Origin: Persicimonas caeni
Lineage (GTDB): Bacteria > Myxococcota_A > Bradymonadia > Bradymonadales > Bradymonadaceae
DNA length: 64,000 nucleotides
Assembly: GCF_006517175.1 (NCBI RefSeq)
Contig: NZ_CP041186.1
Location: forward strand, 6,289,074-6,353,073
Reading direction: 5' to 3'
Shown here: in pieces, positions 39,256 through 50,545 of the stretch
Layout: the number at the start of each line of letters is the position of its first letter
Position numbering within the stretch: the stretch's first letter is position 1
The notes under the pieces: generated by a model
Seen by the model: the letters and a program-made list of their open reading frames with translations, nothing else
Database searches by the model: none
Told to the model about the DNA's origin: nothing
Translations under genes and position numbers: made by a program

Positions 39256-39495
39256 ATGATGGACGTACGCACCACGTTGGAGCGAGAGTTCGGCGGCTCC
39301 TGGGACGGGGGCCGCCGTGAGGTTCACGGGTTGGTCGTCGACCGGGAGCGCAAGCTCAAGGTCGAGCTACTGTACTCGCCGTCTCGGAAGATCTGGAACT
39401 GCACTTTGTTTTACGGAGGTGCCTGTGTGGGACAGGCCAGCCGCGAAGATCCCGTCGACGCGGTCCGAAACGCCCTCGATTGCTCGAACGATTGA
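39256..39495 (+). CDS. Small hypothetical protein
   Basis: A 79-residue orphan, predicted alpha/beta. No membrane segment or known motif; it has two Cys in the C-terminal half (CTLFYGGAC). ATG at 39256 or 39259, with no clear ribosome site. It is flanked by cysQ and another small gene at four-base spacing, so it is probably cotranscribed and expressed by coupling. Confidence 0.55.
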   Translation: MMDVRTTLEREFGGSWDGGRREVHGLVVDRERKLKVELLYSPSRKIWNCTLFYGGACVGQASREDPVDAVRNALDCSND

Positions 39496-39498
39496 CTC

Positions 39499-39903
39499 AT
39501 GTGGGAACCTCCTTGGAAGAGGCTCGTCGAGCGCCTCAAAGCCGAAGACTTCGAAAGCACCTACCTCGACCGGCTCGACCGACGCCTGTCGATCGCCGCT
39601 GGGTCCAACACCCTCGAAAAAGAAATCATCGAGGAGATGGCTTACGCGTTGACGAAGTCGGGCGACAAGATCAACGTCGCCTTGCTCGAACTCGACGTGC
39701 TCCGCCGCGACTACGATAACGCATCCGACCCTGCCGAACGGGCTCGCTTGGCCGACGGGTTCAACGAGAAGCGCCGCGAGGCCATGCGTGCGCGCTGGGA
39801 GTTGATGGTTCACCGCGAAGCGCTCGGATTTCTGCGCCACGACGGCATCGAGGAGGATTTTCCCATTCCGCCGCAACTCGGTGCGTTAAAGCAGATCGGG
39901 TAA
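39499..39903 (+). CDS. Hypothetical protein, helical
   Basis: A 134-residue soluble, highly charged and mostly helical orphan. It starts three bases after the preceding stop, which supports a shared transcript with cysQ. The middle part (DYDNASDPAERARLADGFNEKR) resembles a coiled-coil linker. No enzyme motif. The stop TAA is followed by an AT-richer 110-bp gap before the histidine kinase gene. Confidence 0.65.
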   Translation: MWEPPWKRLVERLKAEDFESTYLDRLDRRLSIAAGSNTLEKEIIEEMAYALTKSGDKINVALLELDVLRRDYDNASDPAERARLADGFNEKRREAMRARWELMVHREALGFLRHDGIEEDFPIPPQLGALKQIG

Positions 39904-40011
39904 AACCACTGTTGTTTTGACCTTTTGGTTAAACGGAAGGTGACGCCCGTGCTCTCGGCTGGTATTGTGCCGGCCAGTAAACAACAGTTCGAGCGTTTTT
40001 AGGTGTCCTTC

Positions 40012-41547
40012 ATGTCCGCCAACTACCCACGCGAGGTTATCATCCGCGCAGTGGAGAGCGTCTCCGACTGCGTCGAGATTACCGACGCACAGGGGCGTAT
40101 CGAGTACGTCAATCGTGCCTTCGAGGAGAAGACCGGTTGGTCGTTCGACGAGGTGAAGGGCAAGACTCCCGCCGAAGTCTTGCGCAGCGGTGAGCACTCC
40201 GACGAGTACTACGACCAGATCTGGGAGCATATCCAGACCGGTGAGCCGTGGATCGGCCGCATGATCAGCGAGGCCAAAGATGGCCGGCGGCTCATCCAAG
40301 AGATGCTCATCACCCCCATCAAAGACGACGACGGCGAGATTACCCACTTTATCGCGGTCAAACGCGACGTGACCAAGCGAATCCAGCTGGAGACGCAGCT
40401 CCTCGAGGCCGACCGCCTCGCCGCGGTCGGGCGCTTGGCCGCGGGGGTGGGCCACGAGATCAACAACCCGCTGTCGTATGTGCTCGCCAATATCGAATAC
40501 CTCAAGCGCATGATCGGCAAGCTCGAAGATAGCGTCGAGCAGGCGACCTTGGCCGAGATGAGCGAGGTCCTCGACGAGGCGGCGCAGGGCGCCACCCAGA
40601 TTCGTGACGTCGTGCGTCTTTTGTCGAAGATGGCTCGCCCCCAGGATTCTTCGGGGCAGGTCGACCTCGAGAAGGTGCTCAACTTCGCGCTGCAGCTGGT
40701 CGGCCACGAGCTCAAGCACCGCGTCGAGCTCGATGTCGAGTGCGACGAGCTCGCGCCGGTCATTGGTAACAAGTCTCGCCTGACTCAAGTCTTCGTCAAT
40801 CTGCTGATCAACGCCGTGCAGTCGATCGAGGTGGGCCACCGCAGCGAACACAAGATTAGTGTGCGCGGCTACATGGACGACGGCGAGGTCGTGGTGCAGG
40901 TCTCGGACAACGGCCGGGGGATCCCCGACGCGATCGTCCAACGCATCTTCGAGCCCTTCTTCACCACCAAAGAGGTGGGCCAGGGTACCGGTATGGGCCT
41001 TTCGATTTGCTACGGCATCGTCACCGACCTGGGCGGCACGATCAGCGTCGACAGCGAAGAGGGCGTGGGGACGACGTTCGAAGTGCGGCTGCCCCCCGCG
41101 CAGCTGCCATCGGACGCGACTTCGACGTTGAGTGATAAGGAGTCGTCGGTCGCCGACAGCGCGCTGCACGTGCTCTTCGTCGACGACGATGCCTTGATTC
41201 GACGTGTCGCCGAGCGTTTCCTGACCAAGCATCACGCCTTGGTCATGGCCAGCTCGGGCGCCGAGGCGCTCGAGTTGCTCCAGGGCGTCGATTTCGACGT
41301 GGTCGTCTGCGACTTGATGATGCCCGAGATGGACGGCCGCGAGTTGTACGCGCGTTGCGTCGAGCTCGACTTGCCCTGCCAGGACCGCTTCGTCTTCATC
41401 ACCGGCGGCGCCTTCACCGAAGAGGCGGCCCGCTTTGCCGAGACCGTCGACGCCTCGACGGTGCTCAAGCCGTTCTCACGGCGCGACCTGCTCGACGCCA
41501 TCTCCGAGGTCGCTGAAGGAGCCGCGGGGAATGTGACACCAGCCTAA
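40012..41547 (+). CDS. PAS hybrid histidine kinase with C-terminal receiver
   Basis: A 511-residue cytosolic kinase. It has a PAS/PAC domain (residues about 10-120), HisKA with phosphoacceptor His148 in [10 protein letters not shown], HATPase with N and G boxes ([24 protein letters not shown]) and a receiver with phosphoacceptor Asp434 in [13 protein letters not shown]. No transmembrane segment, so it senses an internal signal through PAS. No separate response regulator is adjacent. ATG at 40012 is preferred over the GTG at 40003. Confidence 0.92.
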   Translation: MSANYPREVIIRAVESVSDCVEITDAQGRIEYVNRAFEEKTGWSFDEVKGKTPAEVLRSGEHSDEYYDQIWEHIQTGEPWIGRMISEAKDGRRLIQEMLITPIKDDDGEITHFIAVKRDVTKRIQLETQLLEADRLAAVGRLAAGVGHEINNPLSYVLANIEYLKRMIGKLEDSVEQATLAEMSEVLDEAAQGATQIRDVVRLLSKMARPQDSSGQVDLEKVLNFALQLVGHELKHRVELDVECDELAPVIGNKSRLTQVFVNLLINAVQSIEVGHRSEHKISVRGYMDDGEVVVQVSDNGRGIPDAIVQRIFEPFFTTKEVGQGTGMGLSICYGIVTDLGGTISVDSEEGVGTTFEVRLPPAQLPSDATSTLSDKESSVADSALHVLFVDDDALIRRVAERFLTKHHALVMASSGAEALELLQGVDFDVVVCDLMMPEMDGRELYARCVELDLPCQDRFVFITGGAFTEEAARFAETVDASTVLKPFSRRDLLDAISEVAEGAAGNVTPA

Positions 41548-41596
41548 GATGTGATCTATGGTGGCCGCGAAGCGTTGAACCTACCCAGGAGGACGC

Positions 41597-42616
41597 GTGA
41601 AACGCTGTGGCGCCGCCGAGTTTCTCGAGCTGGCAAAAGAATATCCCGTCTTCGATGCGCGCACCCCCGCGGAGTTCGAAGACGGCCATATCCCCAACGC
41701 CCATAACTTGCCGCTCTTCTCGAACGAAGAGCGCGCCGAGGTGGGAACGCTGTACAAGCAGAAGAGCCGACGCGAGGCGATCTTGCGCGGGCTCGACTTC
41801 GTCGGCCCCAAGATGCGCGATTTCATCGAGCTGGTCGAAGAGGTCAGCGAGCCGCCCGGTCCGGTGCTGGTGCACTGCTGGCGCGGCGGTATGCGCAGCT
41901 CGAGCCTGGGCTGGCTGCTCGGGACGTACGGCTACGACGTCGTCGCGCTCGACGGCGGCTACAAGGCGTACCGCAACCACGTGCTCGACACCTTCGAGAC
42001 GAAGCTCCCCCACATGATCGTGCTCGGCGGGCTGACCGGCTCGGGCAAGACCGAGGTGCTCCACGAACTCGCCGCGTTGGGCGAGCAGATCATCGATCTG
42101 GAGGGCCTGGCCAATCACCGCGGCTCGTCGTTCGGCGGCATCGAGCGTCAACGGGTCACCCAGCAGCAATTCGACAACGACCTGTCGCGCGTGATCACCG
42201 AGCTCGACCCGAGCCGACGCGTCTGGGTCGAAGACGAGAGCCTGATGGTCGGCCGCTGCCGCGTGCCGCACCCGCTCTTCGACCAAAAGAAGGAGGCGCC
42301 GCTCGTCTGCCTCGAGGTGTCCGACCGCGATCGCCTCGACCGGCTCGTCGAGGAGTACGGCGAGCACGCCGACGAGGCGTTGGTCGAGGCGTTCGAGCGC
42401 ATCAAAAAGCGGCTGGGCGGCGAGCGCTACCGGCGCGCCCTCGAGGCGATCGAGGCGGGCGATTTTCGCACCGCCGGCTGCGAGGCGCTGCGCTATTACG
42501 ACAAGGCCTATGGCTACGGCCTCGAGGAGCGAGACGGGCCGATCATCGCGCGCTTGACCTACGACGTGCGTCCCTCGTCGGCCGAGATCGCGCGCCACTG
42601 CATCGAGCAGGTCTGA
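41597..42616 (+). CDS. mnmH: tRNA 2-selenouridine synthase (geranylation/selenation)
   Basis: A 339-residue MnmH/SelU. The N-terminal rhodanese domain has the catalytic Cys94 in VHCWRGGMRS; the C-terminal P-loop domain has GGLTGSGKT (residues 144-152). It converts 2-thiouridine at the wobble position of tRNA to 2-selenouridine through a geranylated intermediate using selenophosphate. The presence of this gene implies selenium use elsewhere in the genome (selD), not seen here. The start is GTG at 41597 after AGGAGG. Confidence 0.93.
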   Translation: MKRCGAAEFLELAKEYPVFDARTPAEFEDGHIPNAHNLPLFSNEERAEVGTLYKQKSRREAILRGLDFVGPKMRDFIELVEEVSEPPGPVLVHCWRGGMRSSSLGWLLGTYGYDVVALDGGYKAYRNHVLDTFETKLPHMIVLGGLTGSGKTEVLHELAALGEQIIDLEGLANHRGSSFGGIERQRVTQQQFDNDLSRVITELDPSRRVWVEDESLMVGRCRVPHPLFDQKKEAPLVCLEVSDRDRLDRLVEEYGEHADEALVEAFERIKKRLGGERYRRALEAIEAGDFRTAGCEALRYYDKAYGYGLEERDGPIIARLTYDVRPSSAEIARHCIEQV

Positions 42617-42714
42617 GACCCGCCAAACAACTGGTTGTCGACACCGCCCACGCGCACTATGTTGGGCGGCGTTGACGTCTTGAATGCTCAGTAGAACTAC
42701 CCAGGAGAGCTGTC

Positions 42715-45108
<2,394 letters not shown>

Positions 45109-45111
45109 AAC

Positions 45112-45297
45112 CGGTGCGGGGGCATCTCGCCCTCGTGGAAATCGGTGCGGGGGCATCGTGCCCTCGTGGAAATCGGTGCGGGGGCATCGTGCCCTCGTGG
45201 AAATCGGTGCGGGGGCATCTCGCCCTCGTGGAAATCGGTGCGGGGGCATCGTGCCCTCGTGGAAATCGGTGCGGGGGCATCTTGCCCTCGTGATGTC
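45112..45297. repeat. Tandem array, 31-bp unit, six copies
   Basis: Copies of CGGTGCGGGGGCATC then (T/G)(C/T)GCCCTCGTGGAAAT start at 45112, 45143, 45174, 45205, 45236 and 45267, exactly 31 bp apart. The core (GGTGCGGGGGCATC..GCCCTCGT) is the same as in the 62-bp array at 29440 and the single copies at 51689 and 63036. It starts three bases after the glnS stop codon. Confidence 0.82.
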
Positions 45298-45304
45298 GTG
45301 TTTC

Positions 45305-45418
45305 GGGGGCCTTGCAGTAGAGTAGCGCCATCTATTTGGGGCGCGCTGAACAACGCGCGATAAAGATTTAGGGGCTGCGAGTCGTGACCACGTCGCGATA
45401 CGCAGCCCCTAAATTTTT
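45305..45418 (+). terminator. Hairpin element with T-tract (terminator-like)
   Basis: Perfect 14-bp arms ATTTAGGGGCTGCG (45366-45379) and its complement (45401-45414), followed by TTTT. This is a good intrinsic terminator for glnS. Together with GGGGGCCTTGCAG at 45305 it resembles the element at 4217-4315, with paired changes in the stem. Confidence 0.65.
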
Positions 45419-45428
45419 GCGCCCGCAA

Positions 45429-45541
45429 GGCCCGGGCGTTCGACTCGACCGACCCCCCTCAACAACCCACGCGCAGCGGTTGCTTGCTGCCCGCGGAGCG
45501 CCTCGCCGGTGCAGCCCCAATGGCTTGCCTTGGGGTAAACC
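45429..45541. repeat. 113-bp direct repeat, copy A
   Basis: Nearly identical to 46957-47070, about 1.5 kb away, on the other side of the LD-carboxypeptidase gene. The most conserved part runs from CTCAACAACCCACGCGCAGC to the end and contains a CCCCAA/TTGGGG stem. A fragment of the leading block (GGCCCGGGCGTTCGA) recurs at about 46707. Confidence 0.75.
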
Positions 45542-45659
45542 GTGCGATCCCTGAACTCCGCCCCACTATGGTTGTCGTGATTGGCGCTCGATATGGAGCC
45601 ATGCTATTCCAACCCACCGACAATTCCAAAGTGCAGACACAGTGGGGCAGAGACGAACG

Positions 45660-46694
45660 ATGGCTAAAGAACAGCAACCCCCAAACCCGGTGGCCAAAAC
45701 AATCATCCGCCCGCCACGCCTCTCCACAGGCGCGACGCTCGGCGTCATCGCCACCTCGTCGCCCATCGACGAGGCGGGCGATGCGCTCGTCGAGCGCGGC
45801 TATGCTCGGTTGAGAGACAAGGGCTTCGAGGTCGTCGAAGCGCCCAATTGTCGAACCCACCGCGGCCACGCCGCCGGCACCATCCAGGCGCGCGTCGACG
45901 CGCTGCACGCGTTTTTCGCCGATCCCGACATCGACGGCATCATCTCGTTTTGGGGCGGGATGCAGACTCACCAACTGCTCGAATACCTCGACTGGGAGCT
46001 TATCGCAGCCCACCCCAAGCCGCTGGTGGGCTACAGCGACCTCACCGCGTTGACGAGCGCGATTACCCACATGACGGGTCTGATCACGTTTTCGGGCCCG
46101 GCGGTCATCACCTTCGCCAAGCCCACGCTCTTCGATTACTCGTGGCGCTGCTTCGAGCAGGTGTTGATGCAAGGCGGCGACACGCTCGCCTACGAGCCGT
46201 CGCCCATCTTCAGCGACAATCCGTGGTACGAGCGTGACGACAACCAGATGATCGAGCAGCCAGCGCCCGGCTGGCGCTGCTACCGCGAGGGCCAAGCCTC
46301 GGGCCCGATCGTCGGAGGCAACCTCGGCACGCTGCTCCTGCTCGCCGGCACACCGTACTGGCCCGATATGCAAGGGCGTATCTTCTTCGTCGAAGAAGAC
46401 GAGGTCGAAAGCTCGTCGACCCTCGACCGCATGTTCACCCAGGCCCGCCAGATGGGCGTCTTCGACCAGATCTCGGGCATGGTCGTCGGCCGACTCGCCT
46501 CGTGCGTCGAACTCTCCGAAGACGACTCCCTCGAGATGATCTTGGACGACGCTCTTCTGGGCTACGACTTCCCCGTCATGCTCGACGTCGACTTCGGCCA
46601 CACCGACCCGCTGCTGACATTTCCGCTGGGCGTGCAGTGTCGTATGAACGCCGGGCAGGGAACGCTCGAGTTGGTCGAGCCGTGGGTTACATAG
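45660..46694 (+). CDS. LD-carboxypeptidase (S66 family)
   Basis: A 344-residue S66 serine peptidase, of the type that trims the terminal D-Ala of murein tetrapeptides in recycling, or cleaves microcin C-like compounds. The triad is seen as Ser126 in VGYSDLTAL, Glu245/Glu246 in FFVEEDEVE and His314 in FGHTDPLLTFPLG. No signal peptide, so cytosolic. The ATG at 45660 is preferred to the GTG at 45642; neither has a strong ribosome site. The gene is bracketed by 113-bp direct repeats, which could allow its loss or duplication. Confidence 0.88.
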   Translation: MAKEQQPPNPVAKTIIRPPRLSTGATLGVIATSSPIDEAGDALVERGYARLRDKGFEVVEAPNCRTHRGHAAGTIQARVDALHAFFADPDIDGIISFWGGMQTHQLLEYLDWELIAAHPKPLVGYSDLTALTSAITHMTGLITFSGPAVITFAKPTLFDYSWRCFEQVLMQGGDTLAYEPSPIFSDNPWYERDDNQMIEQPAPGWRCYREGQASGPIVGGNLGTLLLLAGTPYWPDMQGRIFFVEEDEVESSSTLDRMFTQARQMGVFDQISGMVVGRLASCVELSEDDSLEMILDDALLGYDFPVMLDVDFGHTDPLLTFPLGVQCRMNAGQGTLELVEPWVT

Positions 46695-46956
46695 TCGCCG
46701 TGCGGCCCGGGCGTTCGAGCCATTCCGTGACCCTGACCTTGGCCGTGGCCGTGACCCGCCGTTTGTGCTGCTAGGCGAACAAAAAGAGCCCACCGCTCCG
46801 GTCGAGCATACGCGCCAACACGCGGCGGGTTGCCGCGTCGGCCGCTTTGCCCGGGAACGACGGGTCGCGGTCGCGGTCACGGTCACGGGTTCGAACCGCC
46901 GCGCTTGGGCCGGGCTGAGCGCGCAATCACAATGGGGGCGCCGAACACGTCCGCCT
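46695..46956. other. Low-complexity intergenic stretch
   Basis: It contains pyrimidine/purine runs such as GGCCGTGGCCGTGACC and GTCGCGGTCGCGGTCACGGTC and a copy fragment of the 113-bp repeat at about 46707. No ORF here has a ribosome site or a recognisable product. It looks like degraded repeat DNA. Confidence 0.4.
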
Positions 46957-47070
46957 GGCCCCGGGCGCTCGAATCAATCAACACCCCTCAACAACCCACG
47001 CGCAGCGGCTGCTTGCTGCCCGCGGAGCGCCTCGCCGGTGCAGCCCCAACGGCTTGCCTTGGGGTAAACC
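46957..47070. repeat. 113-bp direct repeat, copy B
   Basis: Second copy of 45429-45541, in the same orientation, differing at a handful of positions mostly near its left end. The CCCCAA/TTGGGG stem is kept. It ends about 105 bp from the stop of the convergent Nudix-GNAT gene; nothing else was seen in 47071-47174. Confidence 0.75.
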
Positions 47071-47174
47071 TGCCAAGAGTGGCGTGTCGGTTCTCGCCGC
47101 GTGGCGCCGGCGCTCCCGCTGGGGCGCCAAACGTGTGTTGCGGCTTGGGCGTGCAAGGGTTGCCCTAAGGGCCA

Positions 47175-48266
47175 CTAGCCGAGCCATTTAACCATCTGCA
47201 AACACGGGTTGCGCTCGTCCCATAGCGTCGGGAACTCTTCGAGGGGCTCGAAGCCGACGGCGCGATAGAATTCGCGCGTGCGGGCGTACTCCGGTGACGG
47301 GTGCGCTTCGCTCAAAGTCTTGACCTGCAAGAACCGAACGCCTCGGTCGCGAAGGTGCGCCTCGGCGGCCTCGACGAGTGCGCGGCCGACGCCGCGCCGG
47401 TGATGTGACTCCGCAACTCCCATCACGATAATCTCCGCGGCGGCCGCGCTGTGTTGCTCGACGCTCAGAAACCCAACGATCTCGCCCCTTGAGCGGGCGA
47501 GGAAGGTGGGAAGCTCGGCGATCTGCTCGACGTACTCGACGATAGCTTCCTCGATGCCGAACCAAGCCGGAAGCTCTCGCAGGATCCGTTCGCAGGCGTC
47601 GATGTGGTCCGGGTCGTCGGCAAGATTGAGCTTGATGCGCGAATCCAGTGCAGCACTAAGACAGGCCCGCAGCCTGGCGAAGTTCGACTTCAGCCACGCC
47701 TTCTGGCTCTTCAAACCCTCGACGAGCGGAATGTCCTCGCTCAGCCGTGTCCAACGCACCTCGAAGTCGTGCCCATCGGCTCGCCGGACCCATGGGGCGG
47801 CGCGTTGGACAGGCTCGACGAAGAGCACGAAGTGGCGTCGGATACGGTGGGCGAGGGCGGCTACAGGGACGTCGCCTTCGGTGGCCGAAATCACCTCCGG
47901 CGGCGTGGTGTTGTAGTCGAGAATCTCCTCGCGGATACGCGCGGCTTCGCGGGCTTGGTCGTGGGCGAGGACTTTGACGTGGTGCCCGCGCCGGAACGTG
48001 ATGCCGTCGCTGGCGACCGTCTCGAGCATCACCGCAAGATCCGGCCCCAACTCGCTTAGCTGCTCGCAGAGCACGACGCCGCGGCTCGCCACCTCGAGTC
48101 CCGTCTCTTCCCACACTTCGCGCTTCGCAGCCGCAATCGGCGTCTCGCCGGGCTCGACGGTGCCCGCGGGCAGTTGCAGTCCGGCGGTTGGGTGCCCGAA
48201 GACGAGCAGGTGATGCGGCTCGTCGGCGGTGACGACGAAGGCGGTGACTTTGACGAGTTCGTTCAT
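47175..48266 (-). CDS. Nudix hydrolase-GNAT acetyltransferase fusion
   Basis: A 363-residue two-domain protein. The N-terminal Nudix domain has the full box G-x5-E-x7-REVWEETGLEV (residues about 35-57) for hydrolysing a nucleoside diphosphate-linked compound. The C-terminal GNAT domain (about 215-363) has the acetyl-CoA motif ESHHRRGVGRALV and a C-terminal FYRAVGFEPL. Between them is a helical linker of unknown role. This pairing suggests a damage- or antibiotic-directed bifunctional enzyme, but no substrate is indicated. ATG at 48266. Confidence 0.87.
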   Translation of the reverse strand: MNELVKVTAFVVTADEPHHLLVFGHPTAGLQLPAGTVEPGETPIAAAKREVWEETGLEVASRGVVLCEQLSELGPDLAVMLETVASDGITFRRGHHVKVLAHDQAREAARIREEILDYNTTPPEVISATEGDVPVAALAHRIRRHFVLFVEPVQRAAPWVRRADGHDFEVRWTRLSEDIPLVEGLKSQKAWLKSNFARLRACLSAALDSRIKLNLADDPDHIDACERILRELPAWFGIEEAIVEYVEQIAELPTFLARSRGEIVGFLSVEQHSAAAAEIIVMGVAESHHRRGVGRALVEAAEAHLRDRGVRFLQVKTLSEAHPSPEYARTREFYRAVGFEPLEEFPTLWDERNPCLQMVKWLG

Positions 48267-48429
48267 GTTGTCTCACTCGTTGGGCCTGAGGGCGGCCTTG
48301 CTGGGCGTGGCGTTGCGCATTGTAATCATAAACGTCGCTGCGCGAAACGCAGGTCGGGGCGCGCCCGCTCCCGCGGCGCCGGCGCTCCGCTCTGCGAAGC
48401 TTCTGGCGCGCAAAAACTCGTCAGCCGGT

Positions 48430-48760
48430 GAATTCGTGGTCGTTTGAAAATGAAACACCCGTCAATTGGCCGATTTGTGCTCGTTTCAAAATCAAACACG
48501 CACGATTTCGCCGATTTGTACTCGTTTGGCGGCCAAGGAGGCGCAAATCGGCGACCTCACGGCTTTTTGCGCGCAGGAAGCTACGCGGTGGCGAATTCGT
48601 GGCAGTTTCATTTTCAAACGACCACAAATCGCAGGATTCGTGGCAGTTTCATTTTCAAACGACCACAAATCGGCAAACTCGTGACTATTTCAAATGCAGA
48701 CGACCACGAGGCGGCGAATTCGTGGCCGTTTCAAACGCAAACGACCACAAATCGGCGAAA
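48430..48760. repeat. Degenerate tandem array, about 42-bp unit, in both orientations
   Basis: Units begin near 48430, 48472, 48513, 48593, 48635, 48677 and 48716, about 42 bp apart with one double-length gap. The core is GAATTCGTGGCAGTTTCA then TTTTCAAACGACCACAAATCGGC. The first unit carries the reverse complement of the central block (GTCGTTTGAAAATGAAAC versus GTTTCATTTTCAAACGAC). AT-richer than its surroundings. ORFs across it are repetitive and not credible proteins. 48267-48429 shows only GC-rich low-complexity DNA. Confidence 0.7.
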
Positions 48761-48769
48761 ACACGGGAG

Positions 48770-49210
48770 CTATGGCCGGGGCCGATGCGTGCGCGGCTCT
48801 TGCCGGCTCAAAAGCTCGCCGATGGTCGAGAACTCCTCGGCGAGCAGGTCGAGGACGTCGTCGAGGGCCAGGAGGCCGACCAATTTGTCTTGGTCGTCGA
48901 CGACGATCACGCGGCGTACGCGGCGCGACTTCATGTGGTCGAGGGCGCGCTCGATGGGCGTCGCCTCGCGCACCGTCTCCGGGTTGCTCGTCATAATCTC
49001 GTCGACGAAGGTGCGCTCGGGGGCGCGGCCGGCGGCGACCACGCGGGTGGCCAAGTCGCGGTCGGTGAGCATGCCCACCGGGTGTTGCTCGCCGTCGATG
49101 ACCACCAGCGTGCCCACCCGCTCGGTGCGCATGCGCTCGGCGGCGTCTTGGGCGGTCTCGTCGGGGTTGGCGAAGACGACTTCTCGAATGCAGACCTTGC
49201 CTACGGACAT
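48770..49210 (-). CDS. CBS-domain pair protein
   Basis: A 146-residue stand-alone CBS-pair protein (residues about 8-60 and 72-128), each with the DRDL/VIVVDD..LVGLL type sequence. Such modules bind adenosyl ligands (AMP, ATP, SAM) and regulate partners. The ATG at 49210 follows AGGAG at five to six bases. The C-terminal tail is short and Arg/Pro-rich. No partner gene is obvious; the M20-YbdK pair is divergent from it. Confidence 0.9.
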   Translation of the reverse strand: MSVGKVCIREVVFANPDETAQDAAERMRTERVGTLVVIDGEQHPVGMLTDRDLATRVVAAGRAPERTFVDEIMTSNPETVREATPIERALDHMKSRRVRRVIVVDDQDKLVGLLALDDVLDLLAEEFSTIGELLSRQEPRTHRPRP

Positions 49211-49372
49211 ATGAGCTCCTGCGCGTTCGCGGTTTCGTGAGGGCGAGCGATGCCCTATGTGCGCGTCATCCCTCAACATTGTGACGAGTCTGTCGGTGTT
49301 CAACCGTGCGCTCGTGTCCACGTTTGGCCCACGGGGGAGTGATCGGTTCTTATAACCCACGGGCGGTACACC

Positions 49373-50542
49373 ATGGCTCGATTGATGCAGTCCGACGAGA
49401 TCTTTCCGCACATGGTCGACATTCGGCGTGCGATTCACCGGCACCCCGAGTTGGCCTTCGAGGAAGTCCAGACAGCGCAGACCATCATCGCCGAGCTCGA
49501 GCGGCTGGGGATTCCCTACGAGTACGGTGGCAAGGGCAGCGGTGTGGTGGGGCGGATTCAGAAGGGCGAGCAGTACCCGACGGTGGGGCTTCGCGCCGAG
49601 ATGGACGCGCTGCCGGCCCAGGAGAGTACGGGGCTTCCGTTCGCCTCCGAAATCGACGGGCGCATGCACGCCTGTGGGCACGACGCGCACACCGCCATGG
49701 TGCTCGGCGCGGCGGCGCTGCTGGCCGAGCAGCCGCCCGACGGCAACGCCGTGTTCGTCTTCCAGCCCGCCGAGGAGCGCGGCGGCGGCTCGCGGGTGGT
49801 GATCAATTCGGGGCTCATCGACGACCTCGACGCCATCTTCGCCGGCCACGTCACCCGCAAATACCTCGTCGGCGAGATCATGGTCGGCGACGGGGTAATC
49901 ACCGCGCAGTCGGACAAGTTCGCCATCGAAGTCAAAGGGCAGGGCGGCCACGGCGCGCGCCCCCACGAGGGCATCGACGCGGTGACCATCGCCGGCGGCA
50001 TCATCAACGCGGTGCAGACGATGGTCTCGCGCGAGCTCAACCCGGTGCACCCGTCGGTCATCACCATCGGGCGGGTCGTGGCTGGCAGCGCGCCCAACGT
50101 GATCGCCGAGCGAGCCACCCTCGAGGGCTCGATTCGCACCACCTCGCCGCCCATCCGCGAGCATATCCACAAGGGCCTTCGGCGCATGGCCAACGCCTTC
50201 TCCGAGCTGCACGGGGCCAAGATCAGCGTCGACATCGTCGGCGGCTACCCGCAGGTCGTGAACACCAAGCGCGAGGCCGACATCGCCCGGCGCGCGGTGC
50301 GCACGGTCGTCGGCCCCGAGCACCTGCACGATATGGAGCATCCGAGCATGGGCTCGGAGGACTTCTCGTTCTTTCTCCAAAAGTTTCCCGGCGCCTACGT
50401 GCGCCTGGGCGCTCGAAGCGAAGGCGAGGACCATATCCCGCTGCACAGCCCGTCGTTCACCATCAACGAGGAGGTGCTCAAGGTGGGAGCGGCGTTTTAC
50501 GACGAGGTCGTCCGCGAAGCGATCTTCGAGCTGAGCAACTAG
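49373..50542 (+). CDS. M20-family amidohydrolase (hippurate/N-acyl amino acid hydrolase type)
   Basis: A 389-residue M20D metallopeptidase. Metal-binding motif is HACGHDAHTAM, with PAEERGGG after it; the dimerisation domain starts near residue 180 (VKGQGGHGARPHEGIDAV) and the last ligand is near MGSEDFSFF. It removes acyl groups from N-acyl amino acids, or hydrolyses related amides. No signal peptide. It is only three bases from the YbdK-type gene, so the two form an operon. Confidence 0.9.
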   Translation: MARLMQSDEIFPHMVDIRRAIHRHPELAFEEVQTAQTIIAELERLGIPYEYGGKGSGVVGRIQKGEQYPTVGLRAEMDALPAQESTGLPFASEIDGRMHACGHDAHTAMVLGAAALLAEQPPDGNAVFVFQPAEERGGGSRVVINSGLIDDLDAIFAGHVTRKYLVGEIMVGDGVITAQSDKFAIEVKGQGGHGARPHEGIDAVTIAGGIINAVQTMVSRELNPVHPSVITIGRVVAGSAPNVIAERATLEGSIRTTSPPIREHIHKGLRRMANAFSELHGAKISVDIVGGYPQVVNTKREADIARRAVRTVVGPEHLHDMEHPSMGSEDFSFFLQKFPGAYVRLGARSEGEDHIPLHSPSFTINEEVLKVGAAFYDEVVREAIFELSN

Positions 50543-50545
50543 GCG

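Noticed and set aside
45112-45297. CRISPR array
   Set aside because: 31-bp units repeat end to end without spacers.
48428-49240. Plus-strand ORFs with repeated FENETP/SFSNDHK words
   Set aside because: They come from the 42-bp array and then run antisense to the CBS gene.
48770-50446. Long minus-strand ORF joining the CBS gene
   Set aside because: Only the last 146 codons are the CBS protein; the rest is antisense to the M20 amidohydrolase.
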